Origin: Pseudooceanicola endophyticus
GTDB lineage: Bacteria; Pseudomonadota; Alphaproteobacteria; Rhodobacterales; Rhodobacteraceae
NCBI RefSeq assembly: GCF_018760365.1
Contig: NZ_JAHIAB010000007.1
Span: forward strand, 186,001 to 250,000
Length of the DNA stretch: 64,000 nt
Direction of reading: 5' to 3'
Below, piece after piece: positions 1-9,845 of this stretch. How positions within the stretch are numbered: position 1 is the stretch's first letter; each line of letters starts with the position of its first letter. The notes beneath the pieces are model-generated. The model saw only the letters and a list, made by a program, of their open reading frames with translations. It did not search any database and had not been told where the DNA came from. Position numbers and translations under genes: made by a program.

Positions 1-501
1 CACCGCGGCCAGGAAATCCTCCAGCAGCTTGCCCTGGTCCAGCTGGGACTGCATTGCGCGCCCCTCGTCGTCATTGCCCGGATAGCCGCCCAGCGGCGTC
101 AGCCCGTCGGGCGCCAGCGCGATGAAGCCGGCCTTGGCGACCCGGCGCGCGACATCCTCGATATAGGGGTTCAGGCCGCGATTCTCATGCACCACCACGA
201 CGGCGGGCAGCGCCCCCGAGACCCCGGTCGGACGCACCAGGTAGCCGCGCACCTCTCCATGCCCCCGAGGCGAGGGATAGGTGATGTATTCCGGATGGAT
301 ATCGGGATCGGTGAAGGACACCTGCTGCGCCAGGGCGTAATCGGGCTTCATCGCCTCGTAGATCGCGGCAGCGGACAGGCCGCCCACGGCAAAACCCCCG
401 GCCTTCTCCAGGAAGGCCCGCTTAGAAATCATCCCATGGGCATACTGGTCGTAGAGATGCAGCAGTTTCGGGTGAAAATCGGCAGAGGTCAGTCGGGTCA
501 C
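1..501 (-). CDS. Dienelactone hydrolase family protein (C-terminal part cut off by window edge)
   Basis: Reading leftwards from 501 the frame stays open to the window edge, so only the first 167 residues are present. The start is a GTG at 499-501 with AGGAG six bases upstream; an in-frame ATG at 529-531 has no ribosome site. The N-terminus holds a KR-AFLEKAGG-AVGG stretch like a degenerate Tat leader, then an alpha/beta-hydrolase core with VVVVHENRGLNPYIEDVARR. The Glu after the His in this HENRG turn is the conserved active-site-near Glu of dienelactone hydrolases, and the following LAPDGLTPLGGYPG also fits. Family members hydrolyse cyclic esters; the substrate here is unknown. The nucleophile Cys/Ser region lies beyond the edge and cannot be checked. 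Confidence 0.85.
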   Translation of the reverse strand, partial: MTRLTSADFHPKLLHLYDQYAHGMISKRAFLEKAGGFAVGGLSAAAIYEAMKPDYALAQQVSFTDPDIHPEYITYPSPRGHGEVRGYLVRPTGVSGALPAVVVVHENRGLNPYIEDVARRVAKAGFIALAPDGLTPLGGYPGNDDEGRAMQSQLDQGKLLEDFLAAV

Positions 502-641
502 GGCAGGCTCCTGTCTGGGATGATGTCCCATTAGCTGCCGCCGAATGCCCCTGGGTCAAGCCTCCCTTTCCCGGGAGGCCCCGGAGGGCGCCCCTCCGCC
601 GGTCCCCCGCGCGTCGCCCCCTTGGGACCGACGAAAACCAG

Positions 642-665
642 CCCCCGGCATTACAAATCCGGGGG
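642..665 (-). terminator. Possible terminator hairpin downstream of the small membrane protein
   Basis: Seven-base arms CCCCCGG (642-648) and CCGGGGG (659-665) flank a ten-base loop. Read on the minus strand the stem is followed within six bases by TTTT (634-637 complement). It lies about 50 bases past the stop of the gene ending at 712. The T run is short, so this is tentative. Confidence 0.3.
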
Positions 666-711
666 TCCGTAAACCCGTTGGGCGGCCATGACGGCCGTCA
701 GCGCGCGGCGG

Positions 712-1014
712 TCAGCGTGCCGCGTGATCCCTGCGGGCCACCCGTGCCGGCACCAGGCTGGCACGGCGGCGCAGGGACAGAATCCCGAGGCCCAGCACGC
801 AGACCGGTGTCGCCACCACATAGGCCAGAATCCCGCCCAGCAGCCCGCCTCCGGCCATCCCGGTGCTGACCGCGATCACCAGACCCAGGCCGCCGCCCGC
901 GATTGCCAGACCGAAGCCGCGCGCCGCAGCCAGGGGCTCCGTGCCGTCCTGCATGATGCCATGCCGGGACTGTTCACGATCCGGGACCGTGAACTTGTTG
1001 CTGTCGAAAGCCAT
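712..1014 (-). CDS. Small two-helix membrane protein, function unknown
   Basis: A 100-residue protein. The start ATG at 1012-1014 is preceded by GGAGGGAAGAG, a strong ribosome site, which is the main reason to accept it as real. The first 30 residues are polar and charged. Two glycine/alanine-rich hydrophobic stretches follow at about 33-50 and 54-80, then an Arg-rich cytoplasmic tail (LRRR at 81-84), predicting an inner-membrane hairpin. I do not recognise the family. It is on the same strand as the RND pump gene ending at 1096, 81 bases away, and could be the last gene of that operon or be expressed alone. Confidence 0.65.
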   Translation of the reverse strand: MAFDSNKFTVPDREQSRHGIMQDGTEPLAAARGFGLAIAGGGLGLVIAVSTGMAGGGLLGGILAYVVATPVCVLGLGILSLRRRASLVPARVARRDHAAR

Positions 1015-1095
1015 CTCTTCCCTCCAAGCTTCTCCCCAAGCTTGCAGAGGTTATGTTAACGGCTTCTTTCCTCCCGGCCAATCCCCCGGATCCGA

Positions 1096-4000
1096 TTATC
1101 GCGATTTCGACAGATCCGGCGAAGCCCGGTGCCCTCCCCCATCGGCTCTGGCCTCGGGCGCGCGCGGGAACAGTCGCGCCACCCTTGCGCCCAGACGGTC
1201 GATATAGGTCAGCAGCACCGGCACCACGACCAGCGTCAGCACCGAGGAAGAGATCAGCCCGCCGATCACCGCATGGGCCATCGGCGCGTTCTGCCCCGAG
1301 CCGCCGTGGATGTTCAGCGCCAGCGGCAGCATCCCGAAGATCATCGCCAGCGTGGTCATCACGATGGGCCGGAACCGGGTATGGCCGGCCTCGACGAGGG
1401 CGTCGAACAGGTGCATCCCCGCCCGCACATGCTGGTTGGCGTTGTCGACCAGCAGGATGGCGTTCTTCACCACCAGCCCCATCAGCATGATGAACCCGAT
1501 GGCCGAGAACATGTTCATGGTCGAGCCCCCCACCAGCAGCCCCAGCATCACCCCCACCAGCGCCAGCGGCAGCGAGGACATGATGGCAAAGGGTTGCAGG
1601 AAGCTGCCGAACTGCGAGGCCAGCACCATGTAGATGAAGATCAGCGCCAGCAGCAGCGCGGTGCCGGCGGTGGCCGAGGTCTCGGCAATGTCCTCGGCAT
1701 CCCCGCCCATCGAGGCGGTGTAGCCCGGCGGCAGCGCCAGGGCGGCGATCTTCTTCTTCACCTCGGGCGTCACGTCGCCGGACTTGCGCCCGTCGAGGTT
1801 GGCCTCCACCGTCACCGCGCGCTGGCGGTCGATGCGGGTGATCTCTCCGGGGCCTTCGACGGCGGTGATCTGGGCGATCTGGTCCAGCCGCACCGTGCCC
1901 GAGCCATCGGAATTGGCGACGATCGGCAGGCTGCCAAGCGCCGTCGGATCATCGCGGAAGCGTTTCGGCAGCCGCACCGTCACGTCGATGGAATTGCCCT
2001 CCGGATCGGTCCAGTCGGCAACGCTCGATCCTTCCAGCATCGGGTTCAGCGCATTGCTGACCTGCGTCATGGAGACGCCCAGGTCCGACGCCGCGTCCCG
2101 GTCGATGCGCACCGCCAGCGTCGGCTGGGGATCATCCAGCGTGGTGCCCACATCCACCAGCCCCGGGATGGAGCGCATACTGGCGGCCAGCTGATCGGCC
2201 AGCCGGCCCAGCATGTCCAGGTTCTCACCGTAGATCTTCACCTGCACCGGGGCGGCAATGCCACCGATGCCCGGGTCGGCGGCGACCTTGTACTTGGCGC
2301 CGGGCACCGATTTCAGCGCGTTGCGCACCGGGCCGGTCATCTCCTCGGGGGTGCGGGTGCGCTCCTTCGGATCGCTCATCAGCGCATAGACCGTCGCCAC
2401 GTTGGGAGAGCTCTGGGTGCCCGAATTCACCGTCGCATAGGTGGCCGTCACCTCGGGGAAGGCGCGCAGCACCGCATCGACCTGGGCGATCTTCTCGGCG
2501 GTGCGGTCCAGGGTCGATCCGACCGGCGTGGTCAGCTCCACCTGGATCTCTGAGTTGTCGGCGGGGGGCACGAATTCGGTGCCCACCAGCGGGAAGGTCA
2601 GGATGCCGGCCACGAAGGCGCCAAGCGCGGCCAGCAGCGTGGTCTTGCGCCAGCGCAGGCAGACCCGCAGCAGCCGGGTGTAAAGCCGGCCCAACCCCTC
2701 GAAGGCGCGGTCGAACTGGCCGATGGCGCGGCCCACCCGGCCCCGTTTCGCCCCCGGCACCGCCGTCGGATCGTACCAGACCGAGGACATCATCGGGTCC
2801 AGCGTGAAACTGACGAAGAGAGAGATCAGCACCGCGACCGACACGGTGATGCCGAATTGCAGGAAGAAGCGCCCGATGATGCCGTCCATGAAGGCCACCG
2901 GCAGGAAGACCGCGCAGATCGACAGGGTGGTGGCCAGAACCGCCAGGCCGATCTCGTTGGTGCCCTCCAGCGCGGCGGTGTGGTGGTCCTTGCCCATGTG
3001 CAGGTGGCGCATGATGTTTTCGCGCACCACGATGGCATCGTCGATCAGCAGGCCCACCGACAGCGACAGCGCCATCATGGTCATCATGTTCAGCGTGAAG
3101 CCCAGGAAGTAGATCGCCGCCATGGTCCCGATGACCGAGATCGGCAGCGTCAGCCCGGTGATCACCGTGGAGCGCCAGGAGTTCAGGAACAGGAAGACGA
3201 TGACGGTGGCCAGCGCCGCCCCCTCGACCAGCATGGAGCGCACGGAATGGAAGCTGTCCTCCACCGGCTTGGCATTGTCGCGCAGGATCTTCAGGTCGAC
3301 GCCGTCAAACGCGGCCTCGCCGCGCATCTTGGCCAGTTCCTTGCGCACGTCCTCGGCCACGCCCACGGTGTTGGCGCCCTGCGTCTTCACCACGTCGATG
3401 GCCAGCGCCCGCTTGCCGTCCAGCATCGCCAGGCTTTCGGGTTCGGCCAGCCCGGTGTCGATCCAGGCCACGTCCGCCAGCCGCACCGGCACGCCGCCGC
3501 GCTTGGCGATGATCACGTCACCGAAATCCTGCAACGCGCGGATGCGGCCCTGCACCTGCACCGATTGCTCGGCCCCGCCATCGCTGACCGATCCCGCCGG
3601 CAGGTCGATGGTGTCGGACGCCAGCGCCGCGGTCACCTCGGTCACGCCGATGCCAAGGGCCGCCTGGCGATCCGGATCCACATCCACCTGCACCTCGCGC
3701 GGGCGCCCACCGACGACCGAGGCCCGCCCCACCCCGTCGATATTGGCCAGCCGGGTCGCGATGTCGTCCTCGGCCATCTGGGTCAGATCCCCGACCCCGA
3801 CGGTGGAAGAGCTGATGCCGATCGACAGGATCGGCAGCTCGTTCGGGTCGAAGCGCAGGATCTGCGGCGCCTCGGCGGCATCCGGGAAGTCGCCGGCGAT
3901 CTGGTCGACCTTCTCGCGCACGTCCTGGGCGGCGGAGGCGCTGTCGACCTCGAGCTGGAAGGTCAGCAGCACGATGGAAGAGCTGGTCTGCGCCGTGCTC

Positions 4001-4242
4001 TCGATCGTGTCGAGCCCCGAGAGGGTCGAAACCGCCTCCTCGATGGGCTTGATGATGTCGCTTTCCACCGCCTCAGGGGTGGCGCCGGGATAGGAGGTGA
4101 CGACGGCGACGATGGGAAAATCGACATTGGGCAGCTGCTCGACCGGCAGGCGGGTGTAGGAGAACAGGCCCACCACCAGCATCGCCAGCATCATCATGGT
4201 CGCAAAGACCGGCTGGCTGACGGAAATGCGCGTCAGGATCAT
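1096..4242 (-). CDS. RND efflux pump, inner-membrane permease (system 1)
   Basis: A 1048-residue resistance-nodulation-division permease of full AcrB/MexB-type length. It starts with the usual first helix ([20 protein letters not shown]) and has the [21 protein letters not shown] segment typical of the first periplasmic loop. The proton-relay Asp pair is in the fourth helix, [10 protein letters not shown], near residues 400-403. The repeat half carries the second large periplasmic loop and the [15 protein letters not shown] helix. It should export amphipathic compounds out of the periplasm/inner membrane using the proton gradient, working with the adaptor encoded just upstream (stop and start 4 bases apart) and an outer-membrane channel not found in this window. 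Substrate unknown. Its stop codon is followed by 81 bases before the small membrane protein gene. Confidence 0.95.
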   Translation of the reverse strand: MILTRISVSQPVFATMMMLAMLVVGLFSYTRLPVEQLPNVDFPIVAVVTSYPGATPEAVESDIIKPIEEAVSTLSGLDTIESTAQTSSSIVLLTFQLEVDSASAAQDVREKVDQIAGDFPDAAEAPQILRFDPNELPILSIGISSSTVGVGDLTQMAEDDIATRLANIDGVGRASVVGGRPREVQVDVDPDRQAALGIGVTEVTAALASDTIDLPAGSVSDGGAEQSVQVQGRIRALQDFGDVIIAKRGGVPVRLADVAWIDTGLAEPESLAMLDGKRALAIDVVKTQGANTVGVAEDVRKELAKMRGEAAFDGVDLKILRDNAKPVEDSFHSVRSMLVEGAALATVIVFLFLNSWRSTVITGLTLPISVIGTMAAIYFLGFTLNMMTMMALSLSVGLLIDDAIVVRENIMRHLHMGKDHHTAALEGTNEIGLAVLATTLSICAVFLPVAFMDGIIGRFFLQFGITVSVAVLISLFVSFTLDPMMSSVWYDPTAVPGAKRGRVGRAIGQFDRAFEGLGRLYTRLLRVCLRWRKTTLLAALGAFVAGILTFPLVGTEFVPPADNSEIQVELTTPVGSTLDRTAEKIAQVDAVLRAFPEVTATYATVNSGTQSSPNVATVYALMSDPKERTRTPEEMTGPVRNALKSVPGAKYKVAADPGIGGIAAPVQVKIYGENLDMLGRLADQLAASMRSIPGLVDVGTTLDDPQPTLAVRIDRDAASDLGVSMTQVSNALNPMLEGSSVADWTDPEGNSIDVTVRLPKRFRDDPTALGSLPIVANSDGSGTVRLDQIAQITAVEGPGEITRIDRQRAVTVEANLDGRKSGDVTPEVKKKIAALALPPGYTASMGGDAEDIAETSATAGTALLLALIFIYMVLASQFGSFLQPFAIMSSLPLALVGVMLGLLVGGSTMNMFSAIGFIMLMGLVVKNAILLVDNANQHVRAGMHLFDALVEAGHTRFRPIVMTTLAMIFGMLPLALNIHGGSGQNAPMAHAVIGGLISSSVLTLVVVPVLLTYIDRLGARVARLFPRAPEARADGGGHRASPDLSKSR

Positions 4243-4246
4243 GGGA

Positions 4247-5473
4247 TCACTCCGTCTGCGGCTCTGCGATCACGTGGATCGCGGCCCCGGCGCGCAGCCC
4301 TTCCAGCGGCTGGGCGACAATGATGTCGCCGGCGGCCAGCCCGGAGGAGACTTCGGTGACGCGCCCGCCCTCCCAGGTCCGGGCCGTCTGCACCGCCTGG
4401 CGCGTCGCCACGCCGTCGACGACCTTCAGCACATAGGTCCCCTCCGGGTCCTGGCGGATTGCCTCGCTCGGCACGCCCAGGGCATCGGCCTTGGTCTCCA
4501 TCACCAGCAGGCCCGAGGCGAACATGCCGCCGCGCAGCTGGGTGTCGGGATTGTCGAGGCCGACATAGACCGGCAGCATCCGCGTGCCGGAGGCGGCCAC
4601 CGGGTTCACCCGGTCCACCACCCCGGTGAAGGCGGCATCGCCCAGCCCCTCGACCGTCAGCTCGACCCGCTGGCCGGCATGGATGCCCGGGGCATAGCGC
4701 ACCGGCACATCGGCCTCGAACTCCATCCGGGTCAGATCGACGATCGAGAACAGCTCCGTTCCGGTGGCGACATAGGCCCCCGGATCGACATCCCGCTCCG
4801 AGATCATGCCGCTGAAGGGCGCGGCAATGCGGGCCTTGGCAATGGACTCCTCGGCACTTTCCACCTGGGCCTCCAGCGCCTTCAGGCTGGCGGCCAGCTG
4901 ATCGACGCTGGCCTGATCGCTGTCCAGCTCGCTGGTGGCGACGACGCCGCGCTTGACCATGCTGCGGGTGCGCTCCAGCTGGGTCTGGGCCAGGCGCAGC
5001 TGGGCGCGGGTCGCCTCGGCATTGGCGCGCTGCTGGTCCAGGGTGTTCTCCAGCGTCTCGGTGTCGATCTGCGCCAGAAGCTGACCGGCCTGCACCCTGT
5101 CACCGGCACGCACCGCCACGCTTGCCAGCCGCCCCGACACCTCGGCCGAAAGATGCGCCTGGGTTTCCGGCGCCAGCGATCCGGTGACCTTCACCGTGTC
5201 GCGCAGCTCGGCGGGCTGCACCTTTGCCAGTTCCGAGGGCAGCATCTGAAGGGTGATCTGAGGGCTGTCGGTGCCGGTGGCGGCCCCGGGCGCGGGCGTG
5301 CGGTCCTGGCGCAGCCAGAGCGCGCCGCCCCCCAGCACCACCAGCCCCAGCACCACCCAGGGCCAGCGGCGGCGGCGCGGCTTCAGCCCGCGCGCGGCAC
5401 GCGCCTGATCGGCGCGCTCGCGTCCGCTGAGCGCCCAGTCGGGTTTCTCGGGTCTGCTGGTTCCGTCAGCCAT
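4247..5473 (-). CDS. RND efflux periplasmic adaptor (membrane fusion protein, system 1)
   Basis: A 408-residue adaptor. The N-terminus is cytoplasmic and basic (KPRRRR) followed by one anchoring helix at about 39-54, so it is membrane-anchored rather than a lipoprotein. Next come the lipoyl half-motif (LSAEVSGRLASVAVRAGDRVQAGQLLAQID), an alpha-hairpin coiled coil rich in Gln/Ala/Glu at about 140-205, the second lipoyl half (ARIAAPFSGMISERDVDPGAYVATG) and beta-barrel/membrane-proximal domains. It bridges the pump encoded four bases downstream to an outer-membrane channel. The start ATG at 5471-5473 has GGAG six bases upstream. The regulator gene ends 23 bases before it, so regulator, adaptor and pump form one operon. 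Confidence 0.93.
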   Translation of the reverse strand: MADGTSRPEKPDWALSGRERADQARAARGLKPRRRRWPWVVLGLVVLGGGALWLRQDRTPAPGAATGTDSPQITLQMLPSELAKVQPAELRDTVKVTGSLAPETQAHLSAEVSGRLASVAVRAGDRVQAGQLLAQIDTETLENTLDQQRANAEATRAQLRLAQTQLERTRSMVKRGVVATSELDSDQASVDQLAASLKALEAQVESAEESIAKARIAAPFSGMISERDVDPGAYVATGTELFSIVDLTRMEFEADVPVRYAPGIHAGQRVELTVEGLGDAAFTGVVDRVNPVAASGTRMLPVYVGLDNPDTQLRGGMFASGLLVMETKADALGVPSEAIRQDPEGTYVLKVVDGVATRQAVQTARTWEGGRVTEVSSGLAAGDIIVAQPLEGLRAGAAIHVIAEPQTE

Positions 5474-5496
5474 GTCGTCTCCGGTCGGGTACGGTC

Positions 5497-5982
5497 TCAG
5501 GGGTGGTCCGGGTCGGGGGCAGCCGGCAGGCCGTCCTCTCTGCCCGGCACGGCCCGTGCGTTGTCGATGTAATGCGCCGAACTGCGGTAGAAGGCGGCCA
5601 GCTCCAGCACCCGCCCCCGCGCCGCGCCCTGCCCCGGCGCGAACCGGGCCGAGAGCGCCTCGATCCGGGCGGCGTTGCGTCGGAAGCGCCCGGCAAGGGT
5701 ACGCAGGACCGGGGCGTTTGGATGTGCCGCCAGTTCGTAAAGATCATGGCGCCCGCCCACCGGCGACACCCGTTCCAGCATCCCCTGCGCCGCCAGCAGC
5801 CGCGTGTTGGTCGAGACCGAGCCCTTCGAGACCCCGAGCGCCCCGGAGATCTGCCCCAGCGTGCGCGGCGCCCCCTCCAGCAGCAGGTAGCCGAAGACCT
5901 GGCCGGCAATGCGGGGCTTGCCCTGTTCCTGCATGACAAGGCCCATGAGTTCGATGAAATCGGTGGCGGCGTCGGTTGTCAT
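5497..5982 (-). CDS. GbsR/MarR-type transcriptional regulator of RND system 1
   Basis: A 161-residue winged-helix protein when started at the ATG at 5980-5982 (MTTDAATDFIELMGLVMQEQG). Upstream in-frame ATGs at 6009 and 6045 would add residues that do not look like the family, although none of the starts has a clear ribosome site. The FIELMG...GKPRIAGQVFGYLLL opening and the helix-turn-helix at about 41-70 (TLGQISGALGVSKGSVSTNTRLL) are characteristic of the GbsR branch of MarR-like regulators, which often sit in front of adaptor-pump pairs. It is the first gene of the operon and probably represses it, with a candidate operator at 6012-6029. The inducer is unknown. Confidence 0.85.
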   Translation of the reverse strand: MTTDAATDFIELMGLVMQEQGKPRIAGQVFGYLLLEGAPRTLGQISGALGVSKGSVSTNTRLLAAQGMLERVSPVGGRHDLYELAAHPNAPVLRTLAGRFRRNAARIEALSARFAPGQGAARGRVLELAAFYRSSAHYIDNARAVPGREDGLPAAPDPDHP

Positions 5983-6011
5983 GGGGGGACACTGGCAGAG
6001 GCGTTCCATTG

Positions 6012-6029
6012 GTTCAATTGGCACTGAAC
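6012..6029. promoter_or_regulatory. Inverted repeat, candidate operator for the GbsR/MarR-type regulator
   Basis: Arms GTTCA (6012-6016) and TGAAC (6025-6029) are separated by eight bases, just upstream of the chosen start of the regulator gene. A second short repeat, ATTG-GTT-CAAT (6008-6018), overlaps it. Position fits autoregulation of the regulator-adaptor-pump operon. Assignment is by position and symmetry only. Confidence 0.35.
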
Positions 6030-6123
6030 GGACCGAATGCGACAAATCCGACAGGAAATCGCGGTCCGGAGATGACCGCGGGACCGCGGTTCTTGCAGGT
6101 CTTACGGCCCCCGCTCCGTCTCC

Positions 6124-6798
6124 CTACGCCGAGGCGCGCCGAATGCGGTCGGCGCGGGCGATCAGGCTGTCCTCGGCGGCGCTGAGCGGCGCGACCTTGC
6201 ACTGCGAGAGCCGCGCGGCCTCTTGCGCGGGCAGGCCCAGCACCCGCAGGATCGCCGCCACGGCCTCTTCGGCATGAGAGGGGTGGCCCTCGATCTCGTG
6301 GACCATGACGTTGAACATGCCCGCCTCGATGAATTCCAGCGCCAGGTGCATCGGCATGGTGCAGAACCGCCCCGTGCGGATGCCCCAGCCCAGGTAGTCC
6401 GGCATCAGCTCGTGAACCAGGCTGCCGGGGCCGCCGCCCTGGCGCCCCATCCGGGCATGGAACTGCGACAGAAGGGGATAGCGGCGGAAGGTTTCCACGA
6501 AGGTCAGCAGGTCGCTGGCCAGGGATTCGGCAGGATCCTTCACGCCCGGCTCGGCCGACAGCACCAGCGCCACCAGTTCGCGCACCACCGTCATCTTGGC
6601 GTCCTGAAGCGCGTCCTCAAGCTGGGTGTAGTAAGTGTAGAAGGTGCCCCGGGACAGGCCCGCCCCGGTCACGATATCCTCGATCACCACGTTTTCCGGC
6701 CCCTTGGCCGCAATCGCCAGCACGGCGGCCTCCACCAGCCGGGCGCGGGTCTTTTCCCGGCGGGTGGCGGCGGTGATCTGTCGGTGGTCCGGTCTCAC
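6124..6798 (-). CDS. TetR/AcrR family regulator of RND system 2
   Basis: A 224-residue TetR-type repressor. After a basic N-terminus (TRREKTRARLVEAAV) the helix-turn-helix spans about 37-58 (VVIEDIVTGAGLSRGTFYTYY), with the GTFYTYY recognition helix end that is diagnostic for the family. The C-terminal two thirds is the variable all-helical ligand and dimerisation domain. Its start codon overlaps the stop of the pump gene by four bases (ATGA), so it is the last gene of the adaptor-adaptor-pump operon. By analogy with other efflux-linked TetR proteins it should repress this operon and release on binding a pump substrate. The clearest palindrome for it to bind is at 12087-12099 in front of the operon. 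Confidence 0.92.
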   Translation of the reverse strand: MRPDHRQITAATRREKTRARLVEAAVLAIAAKGPENVVIEDIVTGAGLSRGTFYTYYTQLEDALQDAKMTVVRELVALVLSAEPGVKDPAESLASDLLTFVETFRRYPLLSQFHARMGRQGGGPGSLVHELMPDYLGWGIRTGRFCTMPMHLALEFIEAGMFNVMVHEIEGHPSHAEEAVAAILRVLGLPAQEAARLSQCKVAPLSAAEDSLIARADRIRRASA

Positions 6799-9700
6799 CC
6801 CTGCTCTTCCTTCGGCGGACGCACCCCGAAGACCGCGCAGTAAAGCGCCGGCGCGAACAGGAGCGTGATGATCGTGCCCGCGATGATCCCGCCCATCATG
6901 GCATAGGCCATCGGGCCCCAGAACACCTGCCGCGAGATCGGGATCAGCGCAAGGCTTGCCGCTGCGGCGGTCAGCAGGATGGGCCGGGCGCGGCTGTCGG
7001 AGGCCTCAAAGACCGCCTCCCAGCGGGTGCGCCCCTTCGCCAGCAGGTCCTTCACCTCCTGGAACAGGATGACCGAGTTGCGGATCAGGATGCCGATCAG
7101 CGCCAGCACGCCCAGGATCGCCACGAAGCCCAGCGGCGCCCCCGATGGCAGCAGAGCCGCCACCACCCCGATCAGCCCCAGCGGCGCCACCGCAAGGACC
7201 ACGATCATCAGCCGGAAGCTTTGCATCTGCACCATGACGAGGGTCAGCATGATCAGCAGCATGATCGGCACCACCGCCAGGATCGGCGCCTGGCTTTCAC
7301 CGCTGGATTCCACCGCACCGCCCAGGGCGATGTTGTAGCCCGCCGGCATGTCCGCGCGGAACGCCTCTACCTTCGGCGCCAGATCCGCGACGATGGTGGC
7401 GGGCTGGGTATCGCCCAGAACGGCGCCCTCCACGGTGATCGTCGGCACCCGGTCGCGCTGGTAGATCACCGGCTGCTCGGTCGTCCATTCCAGCTTGGCG
7501 AAGGAGGACAGCGGCACCGGTTCGCCATCGGAATTTCCGAACTGGAGGTTTTCGAGCGTTTGCAGCGTGCTGCGGTCGCCCTCGACGCCGCGGGCCAGCA
7601 CCTCGACCAGCTTGTCGCCGTCGCGCAGGTCGGTGACCGAGGACCCCGAGAAGAGCTGGTAGAGCACATTCGCCACGTCCTGCTGGGTCAGCCCCAGCTG
7701 GCGCAGCCGCGCCTGGTCCAGCTGCACCCGCACCACCCGGGCCGGTTCGTTCCAGTCCAGGCTGATCGCGGTCAGGCGGGGGTCCTGCCCCAGCACGCCG
7801 GCCAGCTTGCGCGCGGTGTCGCGCAGCACTTCCGGATCATGCCCCGACACCCGGTACTGCACCGGCTTGCCCACCGGCGGACCAAGCGAGAGGAACTTGG
7901 GGAAGAACTCCACCCCGGCGGTGCGCGCATCATAGGCGCGGATCTTCTCGGTCAGGGCGTTGCGGGCGGCAAGGCCCGGGGTCATGATCACCACCTGTCC
8001 CATGCTGGGCGTCGCGGTCGGCGCATCCAGCGTCAGGATGAAGCGCGGCGCCGCGCGGCCCACATAGGCGCTCCAGTAGGTGGTTTCGGGCTGCTGGGCG
8101 AGCCAGGCCTCGAAATCCGTGATCGCCTTGTCGGTGGCGGCGAAATCGGCGTTCTGGCGCAGCGTCACGTCGACCAGCACCTCGGGGCGGTCCGAGGTCG
8201 GGAAGAACTGCTGCTCGACCCGGCCCAGCCCGACGACGGAGGCGGCGAAGACCAGCACGGTCAGCAGGATCGTCACCCATTTGAAGCGCATCGCCAGGCG
8301 CAGCGCCCGGTGGAAGCCCCGGCGCAGGCGGCCCGGCGCATGGGCGTCGTGCTTCTTCATGCTTTTCGGCAGGAAGGTCGCCCCCAGCACCGGCGCGAAC
8401 AGCACCGCGACGATCCAGCTGAGCACCAGAGAGATCGCGATCACGTAGAACAGCGAGCGGGTGTATTCCCCCGCCTGAGAGCTGTTCAGCCCGATCGGGA
8501 TGAAGCCTGCCACCGTGACCAGCGTGCCGGTCAGCATCGGGAAGGCGATGGAGGTCCAGGCATAGCTGGCGGCCTTCACGCGGCTCTCGCCCTGCTCCAT
8601 CCGGCTGATCATCGTCTCGATGGCGATCATCGCATCATCGACCAGCAGGCCGAGCGCGATGATCAGCGCGCCCAGCGACACCCGTTGCAGCGTCACCCCG
8701 ATGGCATCCAGGATCACGAAGGTGATCGCCAGCACCAGCGGGATTGCCAGCGTCACCACCATGCCCGCGCGCACCCCCAGCGACACGAAAGAGACGATCA
8801 GCACGATGATCACCGCCTCGGCCAGGGCCCGCACGAAGTGGTTGACGCTGTCGTCCACCACATGGGGCTGGTCGGCGACGCGGGTCATCTCGATCCCCAC
8901 GGGAAGCTCGGCCTGCACCTTGTCCATCAGCGTCTCAAGCTGCTTGCCGAAATCCAGGATATTCTCGCCGTCGCGCATCCCGATGGCCAGGGCGATGCCC
9001 TGCTTGCCATCCACCCGGAACAGCGCGGAGGGCGGATCCTCGTAGCCTGCCGTCACCGTCGCCACGTCCGAAAGCGTGAAGAAGGTGTCGCCCGCGCGCA
9101 GCGGCGCATAGGCCATCTCGTCGGCGGATTTGAAGTTGCCGGAGGTGCGCACCAGGATCTGCTCGGCCCCGGTGTGGATGATCCCCGAGGGCACGATGGC
9201 ATTCTGCGCCGCCAGCGTGTCCAGCACCGTCTGCTTGTCGAGGCCAAGCGCGGCGAGGCGGGCATTGGAGAACTCGATATGCACCACCGGGTCCTGTGTG
9301 CCGACCAGTTCGACCTTGCCGGCGGCGGGCAGTTGCAGCACCGCGTCGCGGACTTCGTCGACCTTCTCCTCCAGCTCGCGCGGGGAATAGCCATCGCCGG
9401 TGAAGGCGTAGATGGAGCCGTAGACATCGCCGAAGTCGTCGTTGAAGCCGAAGCCCTGGAACTCGTCCGGCATCTGGCTCTTGATGTCCGACATCATCTG
9501 CCGAACCCGCAGCCAGATCTGCTCCACCTCGTCGCCCGGCGTGGTGTCGCGCAGCTCCACGTAGACGACGGCCTGGCCCGGATAGGTCACCGAATGGGTG
9601 TAATCGAGCGTATCAAGCTCCTGAAGCTTCTTCTCGATCCGGTCGGTGACCTGGGTGACCGTCTCTTCCGCCGTGGCACCGGGCAGCGTGCCGGTGATCA

Positions 9701-9845
9701 CCATGGTCTTGATGGCAAAGCTCGGGTCTTCCTCGCGGCCCATGGAGCTGTAGGCATAGATCCCCGCCACCATCGAGATCAGCATCAGGAACCAGATGAA
9801 GGAACGGTGGTTGAGCGCCCAGTCGGACAGGTTGAACTTGGTCAT
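6795..9845 (-). CDS. RND efflux pump permease, TriC/VexF-like (system 2)
   Basis: A 1016-residue RND permease. Its opening, FNLSDWALNHRSFIWFLMLISMVAGIYAYSSMGREEDPSFAIKTMVI, with the REEDPSF segment, is typical of the branch that includes Pseudomonas TriC and MexK rather than AcrB. The proton-relay pair is in GLLVDDAMIAIETMI near residue 403. The gene overlaps both its neighbours by four bases. Two adaptor genes, not one, precede it, matching the TriABC arrangement in which both adaptors are needed. TriABC exports triclosan and uses a separately encoded channel; the substrate here is unknown and no channel gene is nearby. Confidence 0.94.
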   Translation of the reverse strand: MTKFNLSDWALNHRSFIWFLMLISMVAGIYAYSSMGREEDPSFAIKTMVITGTLPGATAEETVTQVTDRIEKKLQELDTLDYTHSVTYPGQAVVYVELRDTTPGDEVEQIWLRVRQMMSDIKSQMPDEFQGFGFNDDFGDVYGSIYAFTGDGYSPRELEEKVDEVRDAVLQLPAAGKVELVGTQDPVVHIEFSNARLAALGLDKQTVLDTLAAQNAIVPSGIIHTGAEQILVRTSGNFKSADEMAYAPLRAGDTFFTLSDVATVTAGYEDPPSALFRVDGKQGIALAIGMRDGENILDFGKQLETLMDKVQAELPVGIEMTRVADQPHVVDDSVNHFVRALAEAVIIVLIVSFVSLGVRAGMVVTLAIPLVLAITFVILDAIGVTLQRVSLGALIIALGLLVDDAMIAIETMISRMEQGESRVKAASYAWTSIAFPMLTGTLVTVAGFIPIGLNSSQAGEYTRSLFYVIAISLVLSWIVAVLFAPVLGATFLPKSMKKHDAHAPGRLRRGFHRALRLAMRFKWVTILLTVLVFAASVVGLGRVEQQFFPTSDRPEVLVDVTLRQNADFAATDKAITDFEAWLAQQPETTYWSAYVGRAAPRFILTLDAPTATPSMGQVVIMTPGLAARNALTEKIRAYDARTAGVEFFPKFLSLGPPVGKPVQYRVSGHDPEVLRDTARKLAGVLGQDPRLTAISLDWNEPARVVRVQLDQARLRQLGLTQQDVANVLYQLFSGSSVTDLRDGDKLVEVLARGVEGDRSTLQTLENLQFGNSDGEPVPLSSFAKLEWTTEQPVIYQRDRVPTITVEGAVLGDTQPATIVADLAPKVEAFRADMPAGYNIALGGAVESSGESQAPILAVVPIMLLIMLTLVMVQMQSFRLMIVVLAVAPLGLIGVVAALLPSGAPLGFVAILGVLALIGILIRNSVILFQEVKDLLAKGRTRWEAVFEASDSRARPILLTAAAASLALIPISRQVFWGPMAYAMMGGIIAGTIITLLFAPALYCAVFGVRPPKEEQG

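Noticed and set aside
1034-1050. AAGCTT repeated twice near 1035-1049
   Set aside because: A short restriction-site-like repeat with no stem long enough to suggest function.
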